From NCBI GenBank assembly GCA_018222695.1, contig JAAEZV010000075.1, positions 1 through 7,743 on the forward strand: DNA of 7,743 nt, read 5' to 3'. The notes under the pieces were generated by a model. That model worked only from the letters and a program-made list of their open reading frames with translations. It ran no database searches and was not told the DNA's origin. A program made the translations under genes and the position numbers. The stretch's first letter is position 1. Every line of letters begins with the position of its first letter. The DNA comes from Gammaproteobacteria bacterium. GTDB lineage: Bacteria; Pseudomonadota; Gammaproteobacteria; Pseudomonadales; Halieaceae. Below, piece by piece: positions 1 to 5,587 of this stretch.

Positions 1-394
1 CTCCAGCACTTACCAACGCCTCCTTGTTGGCGAGCAGAATTGTTTTTCCGGCTCTGGCAGCGCTCAGCGTCGGGCGCAGGCCCGCAAAGCCCACGATCCC
101 GGCGACAACAGAGTCAACATTGGGCTCAGCCACCAAGTCATCCAGGACCGCCGCACCAGACTCGACCGTCACCGCCGACAGGTCGGTAAGCCTTTCGGCG
201 AGTGCCGCCGCGGCGTCCGGGTCCCCCATCACCGCATGGGCTGGTTGATGGGTTCGGCACAGCACCTCCATATCGTCCACCGAGCGGTGGGCAGACAGCA
301 GCGTGACCTGATAGCGATCGGGGTGTCGCTGAATCACATCGAGGGTAGACCGCCCTATCGACCCCGTCGCACCCAATACCGCTATCCGACGCAT
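1..394 (-). CDS. dxr: 1-deoxy-D-xylulose 5-phosphate reductoisomerase, N-terminal part (cut by window edge)
   Basis: Dxr converts 1-deoxy-D-xylulose 5-phosphate to 2-C-methyl-D-erythritol 4-phosphate with NADPH in the cytoplasm, the committed step of the MEP isoprenoid pathway. The first 131 residues are visible, about a third of the roughly 400 of the family. They begin MRRIAVLGATGSIGRSTLDV, with the NADPH-binding GATGSIG at residues 8-14, and reach the conserved GKTILLANKEALV (about 116-128). The frame is open across the whole visible part. The ATG at 394 lies only 3 nt after the cdsA stop and has no clear Shine-Dalgarno sequence in front, so translation probably depends on ribosomes finishing cdsA (inference). 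Its product feeds IPP synthesis, which supplies UppS encoded two genes upstream. The C-terminal metal- and substrate-binding parts lie outside the window. Confidence 0.96.
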   Translation of the reverse strand, partial: MRRIAVLGATGSIGRSTLDVIQRHPDRYQVTLLSAHRSVDDMEVLCRTHQPAHAVMGDPDAAAALAERLTDLSAVTVESGAAVLDDLVAEPNVDSVVAGIVGFAGLRPTLSAARAGKTILLANKEALVSAG

Positions 395-397
395 CGA

Positions 398-1234
398 TCA
401 GTAACCGATCAACAAAAGGCCAAGAGCAAAAACAGGCGCGGCGCCACAGATACTGTCGAGGCGATCCAACAGACCGCCGTGGCCCGGCAGCAACGACCCG
501 GAGTCTTTCAAGCCCACTTCCCGTTTAAGTAGGCTCACAGTCAGATCCCCGACTACCGAGGCCCCTGCCGTGGCCAGTCCCAGCACCATGAGTGAGCCCC
601 AGCCCAGGTGGAGTTGTGACAGGGGAAGATTTTGCCAGATCAAGGTGGCCAGTAGCGCCACACACAGCATGCCCCCCCAGAAACCCTCCCAGGTTTTGGC
701 CGGACTGATCTCGGCGGCCAGTGCATGCTGCCCGAAGCGCCGGCCGGCAAAGTAGGCACCGATGTCGGCCGCCGCGACAGTCAGTATCAAGAGGAACACG
801 ATGAAAGGCCCGTTGATCAGCGTTAAACACACGGCCACAGCAAGCCAAGTTGCAGTGAGCATCAGCCACCCCATCACCGCGCGCACCCAAGCGTGACCCC
901 ACACACCGCGGCCAGCGGAGTAGTACTTGAGCCCCACCAGCATGGCAGACCACAAGAGCGCGGTAGCGGCCAGCCAGGGCCGAGCGTGGAGCGACGCTTC
1001 GGGGCCATCAAGCGCCAAGCCCATCCACAGCGCACCGCACAGTAGCGGAATGATGGCTGCATAGACCGCTCGGGAAAACGCTCCCTGCGCACCCACCAGG
1101 GCCGCCCACTCCCAGCCACCGGCGGCGGCCACCAGGGCGAAAAGAATCACCTGCACGGGATAAGGTGCAAATAGTAGGGTCGCAATGAGAGCCCCCGCGA
1201 GAATCAGTGCTGTGATCACCCTCTGGCGGAGCAT
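398..1234 (-). CDS. cdsA: Phosphatidate cytidylyltransferase (CDP-diacylglycerol synthase)
   Basis: CdsA is an integral inner-membrane enzyme that makes CDP-diacylglycerol and pyrophosphate from phosphatidic acid and CTP, the branch point to all bacterial phospholipids. The 278-residue protein is strongly hydrophobic, with several membrane segments starting at about residue 8 (ALILAGALIATLLFAPYPV). Near the C-terminus, about residues 234-260, it carries the family signature: SLLKRE, then KDSGSLLPGHGGLLDRLD, including the conserved K-D, H-G-G and D-R-x-D residues. Length is close to the usual 270-285. The ATG at 1234 is preceded by GGAG (1243-1246) at 8 nt. The gene begins 21 nt after the uppS stop and ends 3 nt before dxr, inside a run of envelope genes. 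Nothing looks damaged. Confidence 0.97.
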   Translation of the reverse strand: MLRQRVITALILAGALIATLLFAPYPVQVILFALVAAAGGWEWAALVGAQGAFSRAVYAAIIPLLCGALWMGLALDGPEASLHARPWLAATALLWSAMLVGLKYYSAGRGVWGHAWVRAVMGWLMLTATWLAVAVCLTLINGPFIVFLLILTVAAADIGAYFAGRRFGQHALAAEISPAKTWEGFWGGMLCVALLATLIWQNLPLSQLHLGWGSLMVLGLATAGASVVGDLTVSLLKREVGLKDSGSLLPGHGGLLDRLDSICGAAPVFALGLLLIGY

Positions 1235-1255
1235 CCGTTTTTCTCCAGGGCGCCG

Positions 1256-1996
1256 TTAGTAGCGATGTAACAGCGGGCGCACGCCAAAGCGCCGCTCCCG
1301 CACCGCGTAATCAGCCAAGGCAAGGTCCAATACGGTCTCGTCAAAGTCGGGCCACAGGACTTCGGTAAACCAGAACTCGGCGTAGGCGAACTGCCACAGC
1401 AGAAAATTGGAGACGCGCGTCTCGCCCGCAGTGCGAATACAGAGATCCGGGTCGGGCAATTCCGCCGTGGCGAGTCTCTGTGAGATCGTGTCTTCGTTAA
1501 TGTCATCGGGCAACATCTTACCCGAGGCCACATCACGGGCGATGGATTGGGTCACCTGAGTCACATCCCAGCGACCGCCATAGTCAAGCGCAAGGGTGAG
1601 AGTCGCCCGTTCCCCTGCTGCCGTTGTTTCCTCGGCCTTCGCCATCAATCGCTGCAGGCGAGGACTGAACCGGTCTCGTCTTCCAACCACCCGTAGTCGC
1701 ACCCCGTCCGAGGCCAACTTGGCGACTTCATTGCGGAGGTAACGCGAAAGCAGCGCCAGTAGCGCCCGCACCTCTGCCCTCGACCGACCCCAGTTTTCGC
1801 TGGAGAACGCAAACAAGGTGAGGTACCGGATACCCCGGGACTCGCAGGCCGATACGATCTCTCGGACCACCTCAGCGCCCGCCCGATGCCCTGCCACGCC
1901 CGGGTAGCCCTCCCGGCGCGCCCAGCGGTTGTTCCCGTCCATAATGATGGCGAGATGGCGAGGTACGGTGCGGGGCTGAATATCGGATGCTTGCAC
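1256..1996 (-). CDS. uppS: Undecaprenyl diphosphate synthase (cis-prenyltransferase)
   Basis: UppS adds eight IPP units in cis to farnesyl diphosphate, giving the C55 undecaprenyl diphosphate that becomes the lipid carrier for peptidoglycan and O-antigen. The 246-residue protein has the family motifs in order: HLAIIMDGNNRW (14-25) with catalytic Asp20, GHRAG (36-40), TLFAFSSENWGR (60-71), and the C-terminal signature from R188 through R194 and SNFLLWQ to E207 and LWPDF. The start is GTG at 1996. The first in-frame ATG would begin at Met19 inside the conserved motif, so it is too late. Shine-Dalgarno complementarity before the GTG is weak, and the gene starts 19 nt after the frr stop, so coupling to frr is likely (inference). 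The usual MDGNGRW reads MDGNNRW here, a variant I recall from Pseudomonas. Confidence 0.97.
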   Translation of the reverse strand: MQASDIQPRTVPRHLAIIMDGNNRWARREGYPGVAGHRAGAEVVREIVSACESRGIRYLTLFAFSSENWGRSRAEVRALLALLSRYLRNEVAKLASDGVRLRVVGRRDRFSPRLQRLMAKAEETTAAGERATLTLALDYGGRWDVTQVTQSIARDVASGKMLPDDINEDTISQRLATAELPDPDLCIRTAGETRVSNFLLWQFAYAEFWFTEVLWPDFDETVLDLALADYAVRERRFGVRPLLHRY

Positions 1997-2015
1997 GGGC
2001 TTTTTGTCTCAGGCC

Positions 2016-2573
2016 TCAGATGGCCATGAGGTCAGTTTCTTTCTCGCCCAAAGCGGACTCGACCTTGGCAACATAGTCGTCGGTCAGCTTTTGAATGACG
2101 TCCTGGCCTCGGCGCTCCTCGTCCTCGGAGATTTCTTTCTCCTTGAGCAACTCCTTCAGCATGCCGAGACCATCTCGCCGGGCATTGCGCACCGATACGC
2201 GCGCGGACTCCGCTTCGGCGCGGGCCTGTTTGATGTAGCCTTTGCGAGTCTCTTCGGTCAGCACCGGCATCGGAATGCGGATCACATCGCCAGCGGTTGC
2301 TGGGTTGAGCCCCAGGTCTGACTTCAGGATGGCCCGCTCGATATCTGGCGTAATCCCCTTATCGAACGCCACCACGCTCAGGGTCCGGGCGTCTTCGATA
2401 TTGATGTTGGCCAACTGATTAAGCGGCGTCTCTGCGCCGTAGTACTCGATCCGAATGCTGTCCAACAAACTGGGGTGTGCCCGGCCAGTGCGGATTTTAT
2501 TGAAGTTGTGAGCGAGCGCCTCGAGCGCCTTGCCCATCCGTTCTTCGGTATCCTGCTTGATGTCTTCTATCAT
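2016..2573 (-). CDS. frr: Ribosome recycling factor
   Basis: RRF splits the post-termination ribosome together with EF-G so that subunits can be reused. From the ATG at 2573 the protein is 185 residues, the same length as the E. coli protein, beginning [20 protein letters not shown]. Family hallmarks are [13 protein letters not shown] (26-38), [13 protein letters not shown] (43-55), the SDLGLNP segment (85-91), VRNARRD (128-134, with the conserved arginines of domain I) and [10 protein letters not shown] in the C-terminal helix. The frame is open for 13 more codons upstream to an ATG at 2612, but that extension is not family-like. AGGA at 2580-2583, 6 nt before the 2573 ATG, supports the shorter start. 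A hairpin lies in the 51-nt gap from pyrH. Confidence 0.97.
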   Translation of the reverse strand: MIEDIKQDTEERMGKALEALAHNFNKIRTGRAHPSLLDSIRIEYYGAETPLNQLANINIEDARTLSVVAFDKGITPDIERAILKSDLGLNPATAGDVIRIPMPVLTEETRKGYIKQARAEAESARVSVRNARRDGLGMLKELLKEKEISEDEERRGQDVIQKLTDDYVAKVESALGEKETDLMAI

Positions 2574-2604
2574 GATGAATCCTGGCTGTATTTCTGTTTG
2601 ACCG

Positions 2605-2624
2605 TAGCGCACTGTGTTGCGCTA
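2605..2624 (-). promoter_or_regulatory. Hairpin directly after the pyrH stop codon
   Basis: Perfect 7-bp inverted repeat TAGCGCA / TGCGCTA (arms 2605-2611 and 2618-2624) with a 6-nt loop. Its first base directly follows the pyrH stop codon in the mRNA. No U-run follows, so it is not a standard intrinsic terminator. A role in 3'-end protection, RNA processing or partial attenuation is only inferred. The downstream frr ribosome binding site is about 21 nt beyond the stem and stays free. Confidence 0.5.
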
Positions 2625-3344
2625 TCAAGCCTGAATCAACGTACCTTCATCCCCGCCCCGGACAATACTGAGTAGTGCGCCCCGCTGCGCCATATTGAAT
2701 ACCCGCACCGGCATGTCGTGATCTCTCACCAAACAAATGGCGGTCGAGTCCATGACACCCAGCTTCTTGTCGAGCACCTCGTCATAGGTCAACTCGTCAT
2801 ACTTCACCGCATCGGGGTCTGTGACCGGGTCCGCGCTGTAGACACCATCGACCTTGGTCGCCTTCAACACCACATCTGCTTTGACTTCGATGCCGCGCAA
2901 ACAGGCCGAGGAATCGGTGGTGAAGAAAGGGTTACCGGTGCCCGCCGCAAAAATAACGACGTCGCCATTGGACAGCGCTCGGATCGCTTTGCGCCGATCA
3001 TAGTGCTCTACCACACCACTCATCGGAATAGACGACATGGCTTGAGTCGCGATATTGGATCGCTCGAGGGCATCGCGAAGGGCCAATGCATTCATGACGG
3101 TGGCCAACATACCCATGTGATCACCTGTCACGCGATCTAGGCCCGCGGCGTTCAGAGCCGCGCCGCGGAAAAGATTGCCGCCGCCGACTACCAATCCGAC
3201 CTGAACGCCGATGCCCACCAGCTGCCCGATCTCGAGGGCCAGTTGGTCCAATACTTTGGGATCAATACCGAAGGCTTCCTGACCGGTTAGCGCCTCGCCG
3301 CTCAGCTTCAGCAGTATGCGCTTGTAGACCTTGTCCGCCGCCAT
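2625..3344 (-). CDS. pyrH: Uridylate kinase (UMP kinase)
   Basis: PyrH phosphorylates UMP to UDP with ATP in the cytoplasm, the last shared step to UTP and CTP. The family is a hexameric amino-acid-kinase-fold enzyme, typically activated by GTP and inhibited by UTP. The 239 residues compare with 241 in E. coli. Visible motifs are [12 protein letters not shown] (8-19) with Lys13, the glycine-rich GGGNLFRG (54-61), [19 protein letters not shown] (75-93), the nucleotide-binding [13 protein letters not shown] (135-147) and [13 protein letters not shown] (161-173). The ATG at 3344 has GGAG at 3355-3358 (10 nt away) and AGGGA at 3348-3352. The gene sits between tsf and frr as usual in Gammaproteobacteria. 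The 141-nt leader after tsf carries two inverted repeats. Confidence 0.97.
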   Translation of the reverse strand: MAADKVYKRILLKLSGEALTGQEAFGIDPKVLDQLALEIGQLVGIGVQVGLVVGGGNLFRGAALNAAGLDRVTGDHMGMLATVMNALALRDALERSNIATQAMSSIPMSGVVEHYDRRKAIRALSNGDVVIFAAGTGNPFFTTDSSACLRGIEVKADVVLKATKVDGVYSADPVTDPDAVKYDELTYDEVLDKKLGVMDSTAICLVRDHDMPVRVFNMAQRGALLSIVRGGDEGTLIQA

Positions 3345-3396
3345 CTGTCCCTATCTCCGCCTGCTCAATCCGTGCCGCCCCATGCTACCGGACTGT

Positions 3397-3422
3397 AAGG
3401 TCCCTGTTGATACAGAAACCTT
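3397..3422 (-). promoter_or_regulatory. 11-bp hairpin in the tsf-pyrH gap
   Basis: Read as minus-strand RNA, arms AAGGUUUCUGU and ACAGGGACCUU pair over 11 positions around an AUCA tetraloop. Nine pairs are Watson-Crick and two adjacent ones are U-G. In plus-strand RNA those two positions become C/A mismatches, so the full stem forms only in the pyrH-sense transcript. No U-run follows. It lies 52 nt upstream of the pyrH start. The function is unknown; processing, stability or attenuation are possible. Confidence 0.5.
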
Positions 3423-3435
3423 GGTGATTCTTGTC

Positions 3436-3461
3436 ATCCCGACCTGGTATCACGCCGGGAT
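3436..3461 (-). repeat. Short inverted repeat after tsf
   Basis: ATCCCG (3436-3441) and CGGGAT (3456-3461) form a 6-bp perfect stem with a 14-nt loop, 24 nt after the tsf stop codon. No U-run follows in the mRNA sense, so an intrinsic terminator is not supported. It may stack beside the stronger hairpin at 3397-3422 to make a two-stem structure in the tsf-pyrH gap (inference). Confidence 0.3.
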
Positions 3462-3485
3462 CAATGCGAGAGCGCGGCGCCAGAA

Positions 3486-4343
3486 TCAGTTTGCGAGCTG
3501 GGCAGCCACCTCGGAAGCGAAATCCACTTTCTCGACTTCGATGCCTTCCCCTACCTCGAAGCGGGTAAAACCGAGTACTTCCGCACCGGCCTGGGAGACC
3601 AGCTTGCCAACCGTCATGTCAGGATCTTTAACGAAGGCCTGCTCAGTCAGGCTGTTCTCAGCGAGAAACTTGCGAATTCGGCCGTCAATCATCTTCTCGA
3701 CGATTTCGGGCGGCTTACCAGAGTCCTGAGCTTGTGCAGAGTAGATCTCTCGCTCCTTGGCGACGAGGTCCTCAGGCATGTCACCGGGTGAGACGACTTG
3801 GGGGTTGACGGCGGCCACATGCATGGCCACGTCGCGCGCCAGCTCTTCCGAGCCGCCCTTCAGGGCTACCAGCACAGCGATACGATTATTGCCGTGCACA
3901 TAGCCCCCAATGACGCCGCCATCTGCCTCGTGGGTCGCTACGCGACGCACACTGATGTTCTCACCAATCTTTTGCACCAGTGCCTGACGGGCCTCTTCGG
4001 TATCGCCTTCCGCAAGTGCGGCCACGTCGTCAATACGATGATCAAACGCCTTGCCTACGACACTGCGAACGAAATTCAGGAAATTTTCGTCTCGCGCGAC
4101 GAAGTCCGTTTCGCTATTAACCTCGACCATCGCAGCGAAGCTGCCATCGTCTGCGGTCTGAATCGCCACTACACCATCAGCCGCGGTCCTACCGGCTTTC
4201 TTCGCCGCTTTCATTCCGCTGGACTTGCGAAGTGCCTCAATCGCCGCGTCGATATCGCCGCCCGCCTCTGAAAGCGCTTTTTTGCACTCCATAAGGCCCA
4301 ATCCGGTCCTCTCGCGCAGTTCCTTAACCAATGCCGCAGACAT
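3486..4343 (-). CDS. tsf: Translation elongation factor Ts (EF-Ts)
   Basis: EF-Ts is the guanine nucleotide exchange factor that releases GDP from EF-Tu during translation elongation. The protein is 285 residues, against 283 in E. coli. The N-terminal UBA-like domain starts [20 protein letters not shown] and continues KKAL, matching the family signature. The EF-Tu-contacting segment [15 protein letters not shown] is at about 74-88, with the invariant Thr79-Asp80-Phe81. The C-terminal part holds the coiled-coil region around [24 protein letters not shown] at 4351-4354 sits 7 nt before the ATG at 4343, a good ribosome binding site. tsf follows rpsB by 90 nt, as in most bacteria, and a GC-rich hairpin there ends just upstream of this binding site. 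Confidence 0.97.
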   Translation of the reverse strand: MSAALVKELRERTGLGLMECKKALSEAGGDIDAAIEALRKSSGMKAAKKAGRTAADGVVAIQTADDGSFAAMVEVNSETDFVARDENFLNFVRSVVGKAFDHRIDDVAALAEGDTEEARQALVQKIGENISVRRVATHEADGGVIGGYVHGNNRIAVLVALKGGSEELARDVAMHVAAVNPQVVSPGDMPEDLVAKEREIYSAQAQDSGKPPEIVEKMIDGRIRKFLAENSLTEQAFVKDPDMTVGKLVSQAGAEVLGFTRFEVGEGIEVEKVDFASEVAAQLAN

Positions 4344-4359
4344 GTTCTTTCCTCATAAA

Positions 4360-4377
4360 GCCGCCCACGAGGACGGC
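4360..4377 (-). terminator. Possible attenuator hairpin between rpsB and tsf
   Basis: In minus-strand RNA, GCCGUCC pairs with GGGCGGC (7 bp, one U-G) around a UCGU loop, and is followed directly by UUUAU. A GC-rich stem with a short U-rich tail resembles a weak intrinsic terminator. It could give partial read-through so that S2 and EF-Ts are made in different amounts (inference). The tail is too short for efficient termination. The stem ends 5 nt upstream of the tsf GAGG element, so it could also affect access to that ribosome binding site. Confidence 0.4.
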
Positions 4378-4395
4378 AAGATCATTGATGGTTCC

Positions 4396-4410
4396 GGGGT
4401 CACAAACCCC
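4396..4410 (-). repeat. Small hairpin after rpsB
   Basis: In the mRNA sense, GGGGU and ACCCC form a 5-bp perfect stem with a UUGUG loop, 23 nt after the rpsB stop. No U-run follows. It lies upstream of the larger stem at 4360-4377, so the rpsB-tsf gap may fold as two consecutive hairpins. Confidence 0.35.
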
Positions 4411-4433
4411 ATAATCACAAGCCGACCGGCGTA

Positions 4434-5351
4434 TCAGGAAGCAGGCTTCTCTGCATCCTCGGCCGCATCGGCCTCTGCGGGGGCTTCCGGTTCCGCCTCT
4501 GCGGAGACTTCTGGTTCTGCCTCTGCGCTGGCCTCAGCAACGTCATCTGCGGCCGCTTCAGCAGTTGCCTCCGCCGGCTCCGCCGTTTCAGTGGCCTCTG
4601 GGGCGGCGGCAGGTGCTGCCTCCGCTTCGGTCACCTCAACGAACTCGTCAGCGGATACCACTTCTCCCGCTGCCGCTTTACCCGCCAGCACCGCATCAGC
4701 CACAGCAGTGACGTACAGCTTGATGGCGCGGATCGCGTCGTCGTTGCCTGGAATCACATAATCGACGCCATCGGGATCGCTGTTGGTATCGACGATGCCA
4801 ATAACCGGGATGCCCAGTTTGTTGGCCTCGGTCACTGCAATGCGCTCGTGGTCTACGTCCACGACAAAAAGCACATCGGGCAGACCCGACATCTCTTTGA
4901 TACCGCCAATCGACCGCTCAAGCTTTTCCTTCATACGAGAGCGCATCAACGCCTCTTTTTTGGTCAGCTTGGCGAAGGTCCCATCGCGTTCCTGCTCTTC
5001 AAGCTCACGAAGGCGCTTGATTGACGAGCGGATGGTCTTGTAGTTGGTCAACATACCGCCGAGCCAGCGGTGGCTGACAAAGGGCATGCCGCAACGACGC
5101 GCATGCTCCTCAACGATCTTGCCGGCGGCACGCTTGGTGCCGACAAACATCACCTGATTTTTGTTCTCGGCCAGACGCTTAACTGTATTCAGCGCGTCAT
5201 TGAAGGCGGGCACGGTGTGCTCGAGATTGATGATGTGAATTTTATTGCGAGCCCCAAAAATGTACTGATCCATCTTGGGGTTCCAGAAACGGGTCTGGTG
5301 TCCGAAGTGCGCACCTGCCTGCAGCAAGTCACGCATGCTTACCTGCGTCAT
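4434..5351 (-). CDS. rpsB: 30S ribosomal protein S2 with long acidic C-terminal tail
   Basis: S2 is a late-assembling small-subunit protein on the back of the 30S particle. From the ATG at 5351 the protein is 305 residues. Residues 1-240 match the whole of typical S2 (241 in E. coli): [33 protein letters not shown] (32-44), FVGTKRAA (69-76), [10 protein letters not shown] (94-103), LTKKEALM (129-136) and [22 protein letters not shown] (188-209). Residues 241-305 are an extra tail with 27 Ala, 21 Asp/Glu and a single basic residue, containing a tandem octapeptide. The frame is open upstream to an ATG at 5453, but those 34 residues are not S2-like. There is no strong Shine-Dalgarno sequence before 5351, only AGAGA inside a small hairpin loop. 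It is first in the operon and likely autoregulated through its leader (family knowledge). Confidence 0.97.
   Translation of the reverse strand: MTQVSMRDLLQAGAHFGHQTRFWNPKMDQYIFGARNKIHIINLEHTVPAFNDALNTVKRLAENKNQVMFVGTKRAAGKIVEEHARRCGMPFVSHRWLGGMLTNYKTIRSSIKRLRELEEQERDGTFAKLTKKEALMRSRMKEKLERSIGGIKEMSGLPDVLFVVDVDHERIAVTEANKLGIPVIGIVDTNSDPDGVDYVIPGNDDAIRAIKLYVTAVADAVLAGKAAAGEVVSADEFVEVTEAEAAPAAAPEATETAEPAEATAEAAADDVAEASAEAEPEVSAEAEPEAPAEADAAEDAEKPAS
4471..4518 (-). repeat. 24-bp tandem repeat inside the rpsB tail
   Basis: Two adjacent 24-bp units, 4471-4494 and 4495-4518, agree at 20 of 24 positions. The first 9 bases of the unit recur at 4519-4527. On the coding strand this gives the tandem octapeptides SAEAEPEV and SAEAEPEA (S2 residues 275-290), followed by a degenerate PAEADAAE. 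Because the unit is a multiple of three, copy-number change would keep the frame. Confidence 0.8.
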
Positions 5352-5479
5352 AGTCAAACTCTCTGTTTGGGTTAACCTTCCGCCCCTTCCTGCGACTCCA
5401 ACCGGAAACCGGCACCCGGGTCCGCAACTGCGAGGGGGCGTGCTATTTGCCATTATTGGCGTGCCGGATCGCTCCAGCG
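5352..5479 (-). promoter_or_regulatory. rpsB 5' leader, candidate S2 autoregulatory element
   Basis: About 128 nt separate the predicted transcription start from the rpsB ATG. CCGGCAC (5461-5467, mRNA sense) can pair with GTGCCGG (5409-5415), a 7-bp stem closing a domain that contains a smaller hairpin GCCA-ATAA-TGGC (5449-5460). Near the start codon, CAAAC and GTTTG (arms 5365-5369 and 5355-5359) enclose AGAGA, the only Shine-Dalgarno-like purine run near the ATG. In Gammaproteobacteria the rpsB leader is known to bind S2 and repress rpsB-tsf translation. That this leader does so is inferred from position and folding, not from a matched motif. Confidence 0.45.
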
Positions 5480-5485
5480 GCGCGC

Positions 5486-5513
5486 TTTATACCACAGGCG
5501 CCGAGACAGTAAA
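5486..5513 (-). promoter_or_regulatory. Predicted sigma-70 promoter for rpsB operon
   Basis: On the minus strand, a -35-like TTTACT (5508-5513; 4 of 6 to consensus) and a -10 TATAAA (5486-5491; 5 of 6) are separated by 16 bp. TGG directly before the -10 gives an extended -10 element. The bases after the -10, GCGCGCC, form a GC-rich discriminator, typical of growth-rate and stringently controlled ribosomal promoters. A transcription start near 5479 is predicted. This is the only good minus-strand promoter I see in the divergent intergenic region. Confidence 0.6.
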
Positions 5514-5587
5514 AGCGCGTCCCAAAAGGGCCTCAGAGTCGGTTACACTCTCGCTCCCTCTGGATCCAATACCGCCGGCAGCCGCTG
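5514..5587 (+). other. Upstream region of map, no clear promoter or ribosome binding site
   Basis: This 74-nt stretch lies between the rpsB promoter and the map start. TACACT at 5544-5549 could be a -10 hexamer (4 of 6), about 38 nt before the map ATG, but no convincing -35 lies at 16-18 bp upstream. The bases just before the ATG (GGCAGCCGCTG) have no Shine-Dalgarno core. The map promoter therefore remains uncertain. Confidence 0.3.

Noticed and set aside
2574..2612. Upstream extension of frr by 13 residues
   Set aside because: The ATG at 2573 gives exactly 185 residues, the family N-terminus MIEDIK, and a well-spaced AGGA. The extension would start within the pyrH-frr hairpin region.
3798..4271. 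157-codon plus-strand open frame opposite tsf
   Set aside because: tsf is certain from its motifs and length. The antisense frame has no recognisable domain or ribosome binding site and is a by-product of GC-rich coding DNA.
4225..4761. 178-codon plus-strand open frame rich in Ser and Ala, opposite the 3' end of rpsB
   Set aside because: It mirrors the repetitive Ala/Glu codons of the S2 tail and the start of tsf. It resembles no family, and its low complexity is explained by the opposite strand.
5370..5377. Palindrome GGTTAACC near the rpsB start as a possible operator
   Set aside because: An 8-base palindrome is expected by chance in a sequence of this size, and no known operator was recognised.
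5423..5432. CGCAACTGCG inverted repeat in the rpsB leader
   Set aside because: With a usable 4-nt loop only three base pairs remain, too weak to report as a separate element.
5352..5453. Upstream extension of rpsB by 34 residues to the ATG at 5453
   Set aside because: The extension is not S2-like, is rich in Gly, Arg and Pro, and lies within the structured leader. [10 protein letters not shown] at 5351 matches the family N-terminus.
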